This document shows positions 36,101 to 47,465 of a DNA stretch of 64,000 bases, in pieces. Both the position numbers and the translations under genes were made by a program. The stretch is from NCBI RefSeq assembly GCF_000410875.1, contig NZ_AROI01000026.1, forward strand, positions 1 to 64,000, in the 5' to 3' direction. Each line of letters starts with the position of its first letter. The stretch's first letter is position 1. The stretch comes from Halopseudomonas pelagia CL-AP6. Its GTDB lineage: Bacteria > Pseudomonadota > Gammaproteobacteria > Pseudomonadales > Pseudomonadaceae. The notes beneath the pieces were generated by a model. The model was not told the DNA's origin. It did no database searches and saw only the letters and a program-made list of their open reading frames with translations.

Positions 36101-38482
36101 CTATTTCCTTAGTGTGGCATTGAACCTTTGCTCCAAGGACGTCAGCACCTTGTCCATGACAGCGTTCACCTCATCATCAGTAAGAGTGCGCGAGGAATGC
36201 TGTAACGTCAAGCCGATTGCCAGACTTTTTCTATGCGGATCAATACCTTTACCCTCATACACGTCAAACAACCTGAGGTTTTTAAGAGCATCGCCTGCAT
36301 TTGCACGAATGTCTGCCAGCAAATCTTCAGCCACTACCGTCTTGTCCACGAGCAATGCCACATCCCTTCGGACTTCCGGGAAGCGTGACAGTTCAGCGAA
36401 TTTTGGCAGCCGGCCCTGAATGATCTTGCTTAAGGTTAGCTCAAATATGAACAGCGGGCCCTGAATGTCTAACTCGATAAGCAGCTGCGGATGCAATGCA
36501 CCGAGCCAGCCGACAGTCTCACCATCGCGACTGATGCGCGCGCTCTGACCCGGGTGCAGTGCAGGATGCTCGGCGGGCTCGAACAGATACTGGTTACCGG
36601 CACCGCCCTGCCCCAGCAAGGCTTCAACGTCGCCTTTCACATCATAAAAGTCGAGCTTGTCGCTGCCGTTCGCCCAGCCCTCCGGGAGGCGAGATGCGCA
36701 GGCGACACCGGACAGCATCGGCTCCTGCAGCAGCTCGCCATTGCTTTGAGGCACAAAACGCAAACCGCTTTCGAACAGGCGCACACGGCCCTGCTGTCGA
36801 TTCTGGTTATACTGCACCGCCTTGCTTAGACCGGGCCACAACGAGGTGCGCATGACCGCCATATCAGACGAGATAGGGTTAGCCAGTGCCAGCGGCTCGA
36901 TCTCGGGATCAAAGAGTTTGTTCAAACCCGGCTCGACGAAGCTGTAAGTGATGGCTTCGTGATAACCGCGAGCAACCAGCAAACGACGCAGTACTGGCAG
37001 CTCACCACGGGTTTCCGGCTTGGCCGTCAGGTTTAGCGCGGCCGTTGGTGCACTGACGGGCAGACGGTTGTAACCGTACAGGCGTGCGAGCTCTTCGATC
37101 AGATCTACTTCAATGCTGATATCGAAACGATGACTTGGCACGTCCACCTGCCATTGCCCTTCGCCGTCGGCAGTGATGTATAGCCCCAGACCCGACAGAT
37201 AGGCTTCAACATCAGCCCCTTTCATCTGCATGCCGAGCATCTGGTTGATACGTTCGCTACGCAAGGTGATCTGCTTTAGCGTTGGCAATGTGGTTTCGTT
37301 AACGGCCTCAATCACCGGACCCGGCTCACCGCCAACGATCTCCACGACCAGCGCAGTGGCGCGCTCTATGGCGTCGCGCTGTAACTGCCAATCCACACCG
37401 CGCTCAAAGCGATGTGATGAGTCGGTGTGCAGGCTGTAGCCGCGGGCCTTCCCGGCAATCGCGATGGTGTCGAAAAACGCGCTTTCCAAGAACAGGTCAC
37501 GCGTGCCCTCGCTGACGCCACTATGCTCGCCACCCATAATGCCAGCCATGGCCAGCGGACGTTCGTGGTCCGCGATAACCAAAGTATCGGCGCGCAGGCT
37601 AATTTCCTGGCCATCGAGCAGAACCAGTTTCTCGCCCTCCACTGCCATGCGTACGCGGATGCCACCTTTGATCTCGGCCAAATCAAACGCATGCAGCGGC
37701 TGACCCAGCTCCAACATCACATAGTTGGTGATATCCACTACGGCATCGATGCTGCGAATATCGCTGCGGCGCAGACGCTCGACCATCCACAAGGGCGTAG
37801 GGCGCGACAGATCCACATTGCGAACTACGCGGCCCAAATAACGAGGACAGGCTTTGGGAGCTTTGAGCTCGACTGGACGCACCTCGTCGTGCACAGCCGC
37901 CACAGCATCAATATGCACGGGCGAAACCGCTTCACCGTAGTTGGCACCCACTTCACGGGCCAAGCCGGCAATCGACAGACAGTCGCCGCGGTTCGGCGTC
38001 AGGTCGACTTCAATGATCGCGTCATCCAGGCCCAGGTATTCACGCAGGTTCTGACCTGTGGGGGCGTCGGTTGGCAATTCGTAGAGGCCGTCGTGGTCAT
38101 CTGACAGCTTCAGCTCGGCTGCAGAACAGAGCATGCCGAAGGATTCCACGCCACGCAGTTTGGCCTTCTTGATCTTGAAGTCTTCGCCCAGCTCGGCGCC
38201 AACCATGGCAAAGGGAATCTTGATGCCGGGGCGCGCATTGGGTGCGCCGCAGACCACCTGAAACTGCTCGCTACCGTTGCTGACCTGGCACACGCGCAGC
38301 TTGTCGGCGTCCGGGTGCTGTTCGGCACTGACGATCTCGCCCACCACTACACCGCTGAACACGCCAGCGGCCGGGGTGACGCTGTCTACTTCGAGTCCGG
38401 TCATGGACAGGCGCGCTACCAGCTCTTCACGGGAGACGTTGGGATTCACCCAGGTGCGCAGCCACTGTTCACTGAATTTCAT
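36101..38482 (-). CDS. pheT: Phenylalanyl-tRNA synthetase beta subunit
   Basis: 793 residues, the expected length. N-terminal tRNA-binding/EMAP-like domain (FSEQWLRTWVNPNVSREELV; HPDADKLRVCQVS), then the B3/B4 editing module with GLAREVGANYG and YLGRVVRNVD, B5 DNA-binding-like domain, the catalytic-like core (YGYNRLPV) and the C-terminal ferredoxin-fold anticodon domain (FPEVRRDVALLVDKTVVAED; LQHSSRTLTDDEVNAVMDKV). It forms the alpha2-beta2 enzyme with PheS that charges tRNA-Phe and edits Tyr-tRNA-Phe. It follows pheS by 39 bases and precedes ihfA by 3. Confidence 0.98.
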   Translation of the reverse strand: MKFSEQWLRTWVNPNVSREELVARLSMTGLEVDSVTPAAGVFSGVVVGEIVSAEQHPDADKLRVCQVSNGSEQFQVVCGAPNARPGIKIPFAMVGAELGEDFKIKKAKLRGVESFGMLCSAAELKLSDDHDGLYELPTDAPTGQNLREYLGLDDAIIEVDLTPNRGDCLSIAGLAREVGANYGEAVSPVHIDAVAAVHDEVRPVELKAPKACPRYLGRVVRNVDLSRPTPLWMVERLRRSDIRSIDAVVDITNYVMLELGQPLHAFDLAEIKGGIRVRMAVEGEKLVLLDGQEISLRADTLVIADHERPLAMAGIMGGEHSGVSEGTRDLFLESAFFDTIAIAGKARGYSLHTDSSHRFERGVDWQLQRDAIERATALVVEIVGGEPGPVIEAVNETTLPTLKQITLRSERINQMLGMQMKGADVEAYLSGLGLYITADGEGQWQVDVPSHRFDISIEVDLIEELARLYGYNRLPVSAPTAALNLTAKPETRGELPVLRRLLVARGYHEAITYSFVEPGLNKLFDPEIEPLALANPISSDMAVMRTSLWPGLSKAVQYNQNRQQGRVRLFESGLRFVPQSNGELLQEPMLSGVACASRLPEGWANGSDKLDFYDVKGDVEALLGQGGAGNQYLFEPAEHPALHPGQSARISRDGETVGWLGALHPQLLIELDIQGPLFIFELTLSKIIQGRLPKFAELSRFPEVRRDVALLVDKTVVAEDLLADIRANAGDALKNLRLFDVYEGKGIDPHRKSLAIGLTLQHSSRTLTDDEVNAVMDKVLTSLEQRFNATLRK

Positions 38483-38521
38483 TGTTGGTTCCTGCTCTCA
38501 AAAGGGTTGCGGGTGCGACGC

Positions 38522-39526
<1,005 letters not shown>

Positions 39527-39545
39527 TTACAGACTCCAGAAACAA

Positions 39546-39581
39546 AAATAGGGGAAGAGCGATGAGGCTCTTCCCCTATTT
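39546..39581 (-). terminator. Terminator or attenuator between rplT and pheS
   Basis: Stem of about 15 bp (aaataggggaagagc and its complement) with a five-base loop and a T-run on the minus strand, ending 20 bases before pheS. A second small hairpin, accggagc/gctccggt, lies at 39594-39612. Together they may separate or attenuate pheST. Confidence 0.8.
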
Positions 39582-39630
39582 ATGACGTTGCCAACCGGAG
39601 CTAGGCTCCGGTGATTGTCGTAACGAGGGC

Positions 39631-39987
39631 TTAAGCCAGGCTAGCCTTTGCTTTTTCGACAATCGCGGTAAACGCCGCTTTTTCGTTCACAGCCAGATCG
39701 GCCAGAACTTTACGGTCGATTTCGATGGACGCTTTTTTCAGGCCAGCGATCAAACGGCTGTAGGACATACCGTTGATACGAGCACCAGCATTGATACGAG
39801 CGATCCACAGAGCACGGAACTGACGCTTGCGCTGCTTGCGGTCACGATAGGCATACTGACCTGCCTTGATAACCGCCTGCTTGGCAACACGGAATACACG
39901 CGAGCGCGCACCGTAGTAGCCTTTGGCGAGTTTCAGAATTTTCTTGTGACGCTTACGCGCCATTACACCACGCTTAACACGAGCCAT
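39631..39987 (-). CDS. rplT: 50S ribosomal protein L20
   Basis: 118 residues; N-terminal basic extension [40 protein letters not shown], and [20 protein letters not shown] are the standard L20 sequence. Binds 23S rRNA early in 50S assembly, and in other bacteria represses its own operon by binding the infC-rpmI mRNA. It lies in the usual infC-rpmI-rplT order, 22 bases after rpmI. Confidence 0.98.
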   Translation of the reverse strand: MARVKRGVMARKRHKKILKLAKGYYGARSRVFRVAKQAVIKAGQYAYRDRKQRKRQFRALWIARINAGARINGMSYSRLIAGLKKASIEIDRKVLADLAVNEKAAFTAIVEKAKASLA

Positions 39988-40009
39988 TCTTTATATCCTC
40001 AACCTAGAC

Positions 40010-40210
40010 TTAACGGAGACGCAACATGCGCTCGACTTTTTGCACATCAGCAGGGTGCAACTCGGAAGTACCCCGAAGTTGACGCTTACGCTTAGTGCTC
40101 ATCTTGGTCAGGATGTGGCTCTTGAAAGCATGCTTGTGCTTGAGACCGTTGCCGGTCGCCTTGAAGCGCTTTGCAGCACCCCTTTTGGTCTTCATCTTTA
40201 CTTTAGCCAT
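40010..40210 (-). CDS. rpmI: 50S ribosomal protein L35
   Basis: 66 residues from the ATG at 40210; a TTG 6 bases upstream is too near the GGAG ribosome site. The sequence [20 protein letters not shown], then [20 protein letters not shown] and [19 protein letters not shown] is typical L35. A small basic protein of the large subunit, between infC and rplT. Confidence 0.97.
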   Translation of the reverse strand: MAKVKMKTKRGAAKRFKATGNGLKHKHAFKSHILTKMSTKRKRQLRGTSELHPADVQKVERMLRLR

Positions 40211-40271
40211 GTTCAATTACTCCGCAAATTGCGTTAATAGATAACCGCAAGGCCTGGCGTTGCCCTGGAGG

Positions 40272-40817
40272 TTACTTTTTCTTCTTGGGTGCGATGACCA
40301 TCATCAGCTGACGACCTTCCATTTTCGGGTACTGTTCGACGGTACCGTATTCAAGCAGGTCTTGTTCGACCCGTTTCAACAGTTCCATCCCCAGTTCCTG
40401 GTGGGCCATTTCGCGGCCGCGGAATCGCAATGAAACCTTGGCTTTATCCCCATCACTTAGGAAGCGTATCAGGTTGCGTAACTTCACCTGATAGTCCCCA
40501 TCTTCCGTCCCTGGTCGAAACTTTATTTCTTTAATCTGAATCTGTTTCTGATTCTTCCGCGCTACGGCCTGCTGCTTCTTCTTTTCGAAGACATGCTTGC
40601 CGTAGTCCATGACTCGGCAAACCGGCGGCTCTGCATCGGGGGAGATTTCAACCAGGTCAAGCTTGGCCTCTTCTGCTACAGCCATCGCTTCCTGAATGGA
40701 CACGATACCGATCTGTTCACCTTCGGCGCCGATCAGCCGCACTTCCCGTGCGGTGATGTTTTCGTTGATCGGCGGACGTTGTGCGGCTCTTTTGTCTTGT
40801 CTCATCTCGCGTTTAAT
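40272..40817 (-). CDS. infC: Translation initiation factor IF-3 (AUU start)
   Basis: 181 residues if translation starts at ATT (40815-40817), giving [20 protein letters not shown] at the front, as in Pseudomonas IF3; GGAG stands 9 bases before it. The first ATG, at 40805, lies four codons later and has no good ribosome site, so AUU is the natural choice. IF3 discriminates against its own non-canonical start, giving feedback control. Sequence marks: [20 protein letters not shown], then [20 protein letters not shown] and the C-domain [20 protein letters not shown]. The AUU lies 2 bases behind the thrS stop, so the genes are coupled. Confidence 0.96.
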   Translation of the reverse strand: MKREMRQDKRAAQRPPINENITAREVRLIGAEGEQIGIVSIQEAMAVAEEAKLDLVEISPDAEPPVCRVMDYGKHVFEKKKQQAVARKNQKQIQIKEIKFRPGTEDGDYQVKLRNLIRFLSDGDKAKVSLRFRGREMAHQELGMELLKRVEQDLLEYGTVEQYPKMEGRQLMMVIAPKKKK

Positions 40818-40819
40818 CT

Positions 40820-42745
40820 TTATAGCTCCGAATTCTGGCGGCCTCGTTGTGCAACGGCGCGGTCAAGGAACTCTGAGAACTCGGTAACCGTCATGGAACC
40901 CAGATCTTTGCCCTCCCGCGTGCGCACGGCCACAGTGTGCGATTCGACTTCTCTATCACCTATTACCAGCAGATAGGGAGTCTTGTTCAAAGTATGCTCG
41001 CGAATCTTAAAGCCAATTTTCTCGTTTCTCAAGTCCGCAGTTGCTCTATAGCCCATTTCATTCAGGCTTTTCTCCACTTCGGAGCAAAAAACCGCCTGAT
41101 TATCGGTGATATTGAGAATCGCGGCCTGAGTTGGAGCTAACCAGGCTGGAAAATCGCCAGCGTAGTGTTCGATCAGAATTCCAATAAATCGTTCAAAGGA
41201 ACCCAGGATCGCGCGGTGCAACATGACCGGAGTCTTGCGCGCACCATCTTCTGCCACATATTGCGCGCCCAAACGGCCCGGCAACATGAAATCCAGCTGC
41301 AAAGTACCACACTGCCATACCCGGCCAATGCAGTCCTTCAGGGAAAACTCGATCTTTGGACCGTAGAAAGCGCCCTCACCCGGCTGCAGATCCCATTTCA
41401 GGCCAGCTTCGTTGAGTGCAGCTTCCAGACCCTGTTCGGCCTGATCCCAATCGGCGTCGTCGCCCATACGGTCATCCGGACGGGTCGACAGTTTCAGCTC
41501 GACGTCGTCAAAACCAAAGTCTTTGTACACTTGCAGGGTCAGCTTGATGAAATCAGCCGCCTCGGACTTGACCTGCTCATCGGTACAGAAGATGTGCGCG
41601 TCGTCCTGGGTAAAGCCGCGTACGCGCATCAGGCCGTGCAACGAACCGGATGGCTCGTTGCGGTGGCAGGAGCCGAACTCGGCCAGACGCAACGGCAATT
41701 CGCGGTAGCTCTTCAGGCCCTGATTGAACACCTGCACGTGGCACGGGCAGTTCATCGGCTTGATCGCGTAGTCACGGCTTTCCGACTCGGTGGTGAACAT
41801 GTTCGCCGAGTAGTGCTCCCAGTGGCCGGAGCGCTCCCAGAGGACGCGATCGACGACCTGCGGGGTCTTGATCTCTTTGTAACCGCTGACGCGCTGCAGA
41901 TTGCGCATGTACTGCTCGAGCACCTGATAGATAGTCCAGCCATTCGGGTGCCAGAAGACCATGCCCGGCGCTTCTTCCTGGGTGTGGAACAGGCCCAGGC
42001 GCTTGCCGATTTTACGGTGATCGCGCTTTTCGGCTTCTTCCATACGCTGAATGTAGGCGGCCAGCTGCTTCTTGTCGGCCCAGGCGGTACCGTAGATGCG
42101 CTGCAGCTGCTCGTTCTTGGCATCGCCACGCCAGTAGGCGCCGGAAATACGGGTCAGCTGGAAGGCCTTGAGAAAGCGCGTGTTCGGCACGTGCGGACCG
42201 CGGCACATGTCGACGTATTCTTCATGGTAATACAGGCCCATCGCCTGCTCGTCCGGCATATCTTCCACCAGACGCAGTTTGTAGTCTTCACCGCGGGACT
42301 CGAACACCTCAATGACCTGATCACGCGGCGTGACCTTCTTGATCACATCGTAATCGGTAGCGATCAGCTCACGCATGCGCGCTTCGATCGCGGCCATGTC
42401 GTCAGGGGTAAAGGAGCGCTCGTAGGCGATATCGTAATAGAAGCCATCGTCGATCACCGGACCGATGACCATCTTGGCGGTCGGATACAGCTGTTTGACC
42501 GCGTGACCAATCAGGTGCGCACAGGAGTGGCGAATGATTTCCAACCCCTCTTCGTCCTTCGGCGTGATGATCTGCAGAGTGGCATCAGTATCGATAATGT
42601 CGCAGGCGTCGACCAGACGGCCGTCAACCTTACCGGCTAGCGTCGCTTTGGCCAGGCCAGCGCCGATCGAGGCGGCCACATCAGCTACGGATACAGGGTG
42701 ATCGAAACTGCGCTGACTGCCGTCAGGGAGAGTAATAGTGGGCAT
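40820..42745 (-). CDS. thrS: Threonyl-tRNA synthetase
   Basis: 641 residues from the ATG at 42745, which follows AAGGAG at proper spacing. TGS and editing domains at the N-terminus ([20 protein letters not shown]; the [20 protein letters not shown] motif with its two His), then the class II catalytic core with Zn ligands ([50 protein letters not shown]) and the anticodon-binding C-terminus ([20 protein letters not shown]). Charges tRNA-Thr and clears Ser-tRNA-Thr. First gene of the thrS-infC-rpmI-rplT series. Confidence 0.98.
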   Translation of the reverse strand: MPTITLPDGSQRSFDHPVSVADVAASIGAGLAKATLAGKVDGRLVDACDIIDTDATLQIITPKDEEGLEIIRHSCAHLIGHAVKQLYPTAKMVIGPVIDDGFYYDIAYERSFTPDDMAAIEARMRELIATDYDVIKKVTPRDQVIEVFESRGEDYKLRLVEDMPDEQAMGLYYHEEYVDMCRGPHVPNTRFLKAFQLTRISGAYWRGDAKNEQLQRIYGTAWADKKQLAAYIQRMEEAEKRDHRKIGKRLGLFHTQEEAPGMVFWHPNGWTIYQVLEQYMRNLQRVSGYKEIKTPQVVDRVLWERSGHWEHYSANMFTTESESRDYAIKPMNCPCHVQVFNQGLKSYRELPLRLAEFGSCHRNEPSGSLHGLMRVRGFTQDDAHIFCTDEQVKSEAADFIKLTLQVYKDFGFDDVELKLSTRPDDRMGDDADWDQAEQGLEAALNEAGLKWDLQPGEGAFYGPKIEFSLKDCIGRVWQCGTLQLDFMLPGRLGAQYVAEDGARKTPVMLHRAILGSFERFIGILIEHYAGDFPAWLAPTQAAILNITDNQAVFCSEVEKSLNEMGYRATADLRNEKIGFKIREHTLNKTPYLLVIGDREVESHTVAVRTREGKDLGSMTVTEFSEFLDRAVAQRGRQNSEL

Positions 42746-42893
42746 ATGCCGCTCCTTCTCAGTGGTGACCCCTACGCAAGGCCACATGATGGAAAAGTCC
42801 GCTTGGGTTGCCTGTTACTGCAGTTCATACCGGCTGACGATTGCCGGCAGCCCTCTTCAGGCTACTGCAAAGACGCCCCAAATGGCGCTGAAA

Positions 42894-42924
42894 AAGAAAA
42901 GCCCGGTCACATGGACCGGGCTTT
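42894..42924 (-). terminator. Terminator behind tRNA-Val
   Basis: Stem gcccggtc / gaccgggc (42901-42908 and 42914-42921) followed on the minus strand by a run rich in T (complement of 42893-42900). It lies between the tRNA and thrS. Confidence 0.85.
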
Positions 42925-42929
42925 CAATT

Positions 42930-43006
42930 TGGTAGGCACGATTGGATTCGAACCAACGACCCCCACCATGTCAAGGTGGTGCTCTAACCAACTGAGCTAC
43001 GTGCCT
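42930..43006 (-). tRNA. tRNA-Val (anticodon GAC)
   Basis: 77-base cloverleaf on the minus strand. AGGCACG pairs with CGTGCCT; encoded CCA at 42930-42932. The CCACC/GGTGG anticodon stem encloses TTGACAT, giving GAC. The T-arm GTTCGAATC is normal. Confidence 0.95.
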
Positions 43007-43159
43007 GCAATGGCCGCGAACTTTACGCAGCACGCCGGACCTTGTCAAGCATAAGCTACTGATAAAAGCGGATAAATCGTTTATTTGCTCAGATTGATGT
43101 GTGACTGGGCAAACAGGGCTCGGTTTAACGACAAGGCGGATGTTAAGACATGCTCCGCT

Positions 43160-43698
43160 TGGATTCCCGCCTACGCGGGAATGACGGGGTGCCGGGGGTC
43201 GTTCGGTGTATTGCTTCACACCCCGCCGCCGCCTACCCACTCCGTCATCCTCGCGAACGCGAGGATCCATTGAGAGAGTCTTAGGCCGGAGTATCCGTAA
43301 GTGCCGTAAAGGTCAAAATGGATTCCCGCCTTCGCGGGAGTGACGGAGTATTAGGGCAGGTCGGAGTATCACCCCAAAGCCCCCGCTGCCAGCCCCACGC
43401 CCGTCATCCTCGCGAACGCGGGGATCCATTGAGAGGGTCTTAGGCCGGAGTATCCGTAAGTGCCGCAAAGGTCAAAATGGATTCCCGCGAGCGCGGGAAT
43501 GACGATGCATTGAGGATCGCGGGGTATATTACCTCAACCCTGGGCCTCTCACCCCCTGTAGCCCGAGCTCACCCTCCACCTCAAGCATCACCTGACGCCA
43601 ACGCCGCGCCACCTCATCTCATCAGCGCCTCACCTCACTTCACCCCGCATCATCCCCGTCCCACCCCTCGTCATCCCCGCGTAGGCGGGGATCCAAGC
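43160..43698. repeat. Cluster of six REP-like palindromes with an 87-bp direct repeat
   Basis: Inverted units lie at 43160-43188, 43242-43271, 43319-43346, 43401-43430, 43478-43505 and 43669-43698. Each has a core such as gattcccgc...gcgggaatgac or its complement. Orientation alternates for the first five, as in bacterial interspersed mosaic elements. The stretch 43243-43329 repeats at 43402-43488 with about 3 mismatches, so one REP-spacer-REP unit was duplicated. No gene is seen between tRNA-Val and uvrB. Confidence 0.85.
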
Positions 43699-43710
43699 GG
43701 TGTCTGCGAT

Positions 43711-45732
43711 TTACACCTTGATCAACTGAGCCCGCAGCTTCTGTATCTCGTCGCGCATACCCGCCGCTGCCTCGAATTCCAGATCCCGCGCATGGTGGTA
43801 CATCTTCTCTTCCAGCTGCTTGATCCGCTTGGTGATCTCGGAGGGCGAGCGCAACTGGGCTGCGCTGTACTCGGCTGCGTCCTCGGCCGCCTTGAGCTTC
43901 TTGCGCTTGTTCGAGCGGCTGTTGCTGCCCGGCACCACCGCGCCTTCCATAATGTCCTGGACGCTTTTGGTAATGCCGACAGGCGTAATATTGTGCTCCA
44001 GGTTGAACGCAATCTGTTTCTCGCGGCGCCGCTCGGTTTCACCAATTGCCCGCTCCATCGAGCCGGTCATTCGGTCAGCATAGAGGATCGCCTTGCCGTT
44101 CAGGTTACGCGCTGCCCGGCCAATGGTCTGGATCAACGAACGCTCGGAACGCAGAAAGCCCTCCTTATCCGCATCCAGAATAGCAACAAGAGAAACCTCT
44201 GGCATATCAAGGCCTTCGCGCAGCAAGTTAATCCCAACTAGCACATCAAACGCACCGATACGCAGGTCGCGAATAATCTCCACCCGCTCGACCGTGTCGA
44301 TATCCGAGTGCAGATAGCGTACCCGTACGCCGTGATCTGACAGGTAGTCGGTAAGGTCTTCAGCCATGCGTTTGGTCAGTGTAGTGACCAGCACCCGCTC
44401 TTCCTTGGCCGCGCGCAAGGCAATTTCGGACAGCAGATCATCCACCTGGCTGGTGGCGGGCCGCACTTCGATCAGCGGGTCCACCAGACCAGTAGGCCGC
44501 ACTACCTGCTCGACCGTGCGCCCAGCATGTTCTGCCTCATAAGGGCCTGGCGTGGCAGACACAAAAATCGCCTGGGGCGAGATCAGCTCCCATTCATCGA
44601 AGCGCATTGGCCGATTGTCCAGCGCAGACGGCAGGCGGAAGCCGTACTCCACCAACGTTTCCTTGCGCGAGCGGTCGCCTTTGTACATAGCGCCAACCTG
44701 AGGCACCGATACGTGGGATTCGTCAATAATCAATAACGCGTTCTTTGGCAGATAGTCGAACAGAGTCGGCGGCGCCTGACCATGGCCGCGACCGGACAGG
44801 TAGCGGGAGTAGTTCTCGATGCCGTTGCAGTAACCCAGCTCGAGAATCATCTCCATATCAAAGCGCGTACGCTGCTCCAGACGCTGGGCTTCAACCAGCT
44901 TATTCTGGCTTTTAAGCACTTCTAGGCGCTCGCCCAACTCGACCTTGATATGCTCGACCGCATCTAGAAGCTTTTCCCTCGGCGTCACATAATGTGATTT
45001 AGGATAAACAGTTACACGCGGAACCTTGCGTAATACTTCACCTGTAAGCGGATCGAAATAGCTGATGGTTTCGACCACATCGTCGAACAACTCGATGCGG
45101 ATCGCTTCCAGATCCGATTCCGCCGGGAAGATATCGATCACGTCACCGCGTACCCGGTAATTGGCCCGTGACAGCTCCATATCGTTACGCGTGTATTGCA
45201 GCTCGGCCAAACGGCGCAGCAGGGAGCGCTGATCCAACTGATCACCACGATCCACATGCAACACCATACGCAGGTAAGACGCCGGGTCACCCAGACCATA
45301 AATCGCCGAGACGGTGGCGACGATGATCGCATCGGGCCGCTCAAGCAGGGCTTTGGTCGCGGACAGGCGCATCTGCTCGATATGGTCGTTGATCGACGCG
45401 TCCTTCTCGATAAAGGTATCCGAGGAAGGTACGTAGGCTTCGGGCTGGTAATAGTCGTAATAGGAGACGAAATACTCGACCGAGTTATTCGGAAAGAATT
45501 CACGAAACTCCCCGTACAGCTGCGCCGCCAGCGTTTTGTTCGGCGCCATAATGATCGCCGGGCGCTGTACCTGTTGAATGACATTGGCGATGGTAAAGGT
45601 TTTGCCGGAGCCGGTGACCCCGAGCAGCGTTTGGTGCGACAGCCCGGCTTCCAGGCCTTCCACCAGCTGCGCGATGGCCGTAGGCTGGTCGCCGGCGGGC
45701 TGAAAACGGGTCTGTAGCTTGAATTGGCTCAT
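43711..45732 (-). CDS. uvrB: Excinuclease ABC subunit B
   Basis: 673 residues, the typical UvrB size. Walker [21 protein letters not shown], the beta-hairpin [20 protein letters not shown] that probes the damaged strand, [20 protein letters not shown] (motif II), helicase motifs V and VI ([29 protein letters not shown]) and the UVR domain ending [20 protein letters not shown]. Loads on damaged DNA from UvrA and presents it to UvrC in nucleotide excision repair. No convincing LexA box is seen upstream. Confidence 0.98.
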   Translation of the reverse strand: MSQFKLQTRFQPAGDQPTAIAQLVEGLEAGLSHQTLLGVTGSGKTFTIANVIQQVQRPAIIMAPNKTLAAQLYGEFREFFPNNSVEYFVSYYDYYQPEAYVPSSDTFIEKDASINDHIEQMRLSATKALLERPDAIIVATVSAIYGLGDPASYLRMVLHVDRGDQLDQRSLLRRLAELQYTRNDMELSRANYRVRGDVIDIFPAESDLEAIRIELFDDVVETISYFDPLTGEVLRKVPRVTVYPKSHYVTPREKLLDAVEHIKVELGERLEVLKSQNKLVEAQRLEQRTRFDMEMILELGYCNGIENYSRYLSGRGHGQAPPTLFDYLPKNALLIIDESHVSVPQVGAMYKGDRSRKETLVEYGFRLPSALDNRPMRFDEWELISPQAIFVSATPGPYEAEHAGRTVEQVVRPTGLVDPLIEVRPATSQVDDLLSEIALRAAKEERVLVTTLTKRMAEDLTDYLSDHGVRVRYLHSDIDTVERVEIIRDLRIGAFDVLVGINLLREGLDMPEVSLVAILDADKEGFLRSERSLIQTIGRAARNLNGKAILYADRMTGSMERAIGETERRREKQIAFNLEHNITPVGITKSVQDIMEGAVVPGSNSRSNKRKKLKAAEDAAEYSAAQLRSPSEITKRIKQLEEKMYHHARDLEFEAAAGMRDEIQKLRAQLIKV

Positions 45733-45918
45733 GGGGTCTGGGTTCCGCGGGTGAAAATCGACGACTACTATATCATTGCCTGTGTCAGCTTCTGACAGCA
45801 GTCCACGGCAAAGGGTTTCAGCATGCTGCCAGTTGCGGCCGCACTCGCACAGGATGGCTTGTCTGTTTATAATGCCCCCCGGTTACACCCACCCACCTGC
45901 TTTGAGTTTGCCTATACC

Positions 45919-47130
45919 ATGACTCTGTTCTCCCCTGTTGAAATGGCTCCACGCGACCCGATTCTTGGCCTGAACGAAGCCTTCAATGCCGATACCCGAG
46001 CTGACAAGGTCAACCTGGGTGTCGGGGTGTATTACGACGAAAATGGCAAGGTGCCCTTGCTGCGTGCAGTGCAGGCCGCCGAAGAAGCGCGCGTGGCTGA
46101 ACATGCAGCGCGCGCGTACCTTCCGATGGAAGGCTTGGCGCCCTACGATCAGGCAGTTCAGACCCTGCTATTCGGCACTGATTCGCCGCTGCTGCAATCC
46201 GGCAAACTGATCACCGCGCAAGCATTAGGTGGTACCGGCGCCTTGAAGCTGGGCGCGGACTTTCTATATCGCCTGCTCGACAAGCGTCTGGTAGCGATCA
46301 GTGATCCGAGCTGGGAAAACCATCGCGCGCTATTCGAGGCCGCTGGCTTTGAGGTGGTGAACTACCCCTATTACGACCCAACCACCCACGGGGTCGATCT
46401 GGAAGGCATGTTGCAGGGTATCGAAGCCCTGCCCGAAGGCAGCGTGGTATTGCTGCACGCCTGTTGCCACAACCCAACCGGCGCTGACCTGAGCCTGGCT
46501 GACTGGACTCGGGTAATCGACGTGGTACAGCGCCGCAAGCACGTGCCTTTCCTGGATATAGCCTACCAGGGTTTCGGCGACAATCTGCAGGACGACGCCA
46601 TTGCCGTGCGCTTATTCGCCGAATCCGGTCTGCCGATGTTTATTGCCAGCTCGTTCTCTAAATCCTTTTCGCTGTATGGCGAGCGTGTAGGCGCCCTGAC
46701 TCTGGTAACCGAGAGCAAGGTAGAAAGCGCGATGGTCCTGTCGCAACTCAAGCGCGTAATCCGGACCAACTACTCCAACCCGCCCACCCACGGAGCCAAG
46801 GTGGTAGCCAAGGTGTTGACCGATCCCGAGCTTTACGCGCAATGGGAAGAGGAGCTGGCTGAAATGCGCGATCGCATTCGCCAGATGCGTCAGGCGCTGG
46901 TGGAGAAATTGACTGCGGCGGGCGTGAGCATGGACATGGATTTCATCCGCCTCCAACGCGGCATGTTTTCCTACTCCGGTCTGACCCAGCTTCAGGTGGC
47001 AATGCTGGCTGAAGACTTTGGGATCTATGCCGTAGGTAGCGGGCGGATCTGCGTAGCGGCATTGAACCACGGCAATATTGACCATGTCGCGAATGCGATG
47101 GCTCAGGTTCTACTGACCACTAACAGCTGA
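45919..47130 (+). CDS. Aromatic amino acid aminotransferase (aspartate aminotransferase family I)
   Basis: 403 residues from the ATG at 45919; codons further upstream to 45823 are not family-like. Starts MTLFSPVEMAPRDPILGLNE as in TyrB/PhhC proteins. PLP-binding features: ALGGTGALKLGADFL, ACCHNPTGADLS (Asn that contacts PLP), FLDIAYQGFG (Asp and Tyr) and the Schiff-base Lys in SSFSKSFSLYGERVG. The C-terminal GRICVAALN carries the Arg that binds the substrate carboxylate. Interconverts Tyr, Phe or Asp and their keto acids with 2-oxoglutarate. A TATAAT hexamer at 45868-45873 is a plausible -10 element. Divergent from uvrB, as in other pseudomonads. Confidence 0.95.
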   Translation: MTLFSPVEMAPRDPILGLNEAFNADTRADKVNLGVGVYYDENGKVPLLRAVQAAEEARVAEHAARAYLPMEGLAPYDQAVQTLLFGTDSPLLQSGKLITAQALGGTGALKLGADFLYRLLDKRLVAISDPSWENHRALFEAAGFEVVNYPYYDPTTHGVDLEGMLQGIEALPEGSVVLLHACCHNPTGADLSLADWTRVIDVVQRRKHVPFLDIAYQGFGDNLQDDAIAVRLFAESGLPMFIASSFSKSFSLYGERVGALTLVTESKVESAMVLSQLKRVIRTNYSNPPTHGAKVVAKVLTDPELYAQWEEELAEMRDRIRQMRQALVEKLTAAGVSMDMDFIRLQRGMFSYSGLTQLQVAMLAEDFGIYAVGSGRICVAALNHGNIDHVANAMAQVLLTTNS

Positions 47131-47171
47131 CCCAGAAGCTCGGCACTTAGATAAAAAGGCAGTCCAAGGCG

Positions 47172-47199
47172 TTGACTTGGATGATATTTTTGATAAAGT
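47172..47199 (+). promoter_or_regulatory. Putative tRNA-Asn promoter
   Basis: TTGACT at 47172-47177, a 16-base spacer and TAAAGT at 47194-47199, with the tRNA beginning 14 bases later. This suits a sigma-70 promoter for a monocistronic tRNA. Confidence 0.55.
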
Positions 47200-47212
47200 G
47201 CGCAGCGTCCGA

Positions 47213-47288
47213 TCCGCGATAGCTCAGTTGGTAGAGCAAATGACTGTTAATCATTGGGTCCCAGGTTCGAGTCCTGGTCGCGGAGCCA
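47213..47288 (+). tRNA. tRNA-Asn (anticodon GTT)
   Basis: 76-base cloverleaf: TCCGCGA pairs with TCGCGGA, discriminator G, encoded CCA. The anticodon loop CTGTTAA gives GTT. D-arm AGCTCAGTTGGTAGAGC and T-arm GTTCGAGTC are canonical. Confidence 0.96.
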
Positions 47289-47295
47289 CTATTTG

Positions 47296-47327
47296 AAAAA
47301 GCCTGTGCTGTTGCACGGGCTTTTTTG
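47296..47327 (+). terminator. Terminator behind tRNA-Asn
   Basis: Stem gcctgtgc / gcacgggc (47301-47308 and 47313-47320, one G-T pair) followed by six T, 8 bases after the tRNA. Confidence 0.9.
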
Positions 47328-47465
47328 TATCCGGGTTTTGAGGTTAAGTGTAACGGTAATGATGGTGCATATGTTTTAGTCGAGGCACCGTAGCTCACCA
47401 TAAATTGGTACTAACCGGGCACATGGGTTACCGATGAAACCGTGCCATACCGCAAGCGGCTCCGC

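Noticed and set aside
41165..42640. Long plus-strand open frame (491 codons) opposite thrS
   Set aside because: It lies antisense to thrS, whose sequence is complete and conserved; the frame has no family motif or ribosome site.
43160..43698. CRISPR array
   Set aside because: The repeats are palindromes in alternating orientation with irregular spacing and no constant repeat/spacer size; they are REP elements.
45783..45812. LexA/SOS box ahead of uvrB
   Set aside because: The CTG...CAG spacing in ctgtgtcagcttctgacag does not fit CTG-N10-CAG and the centre is not AT-rich.
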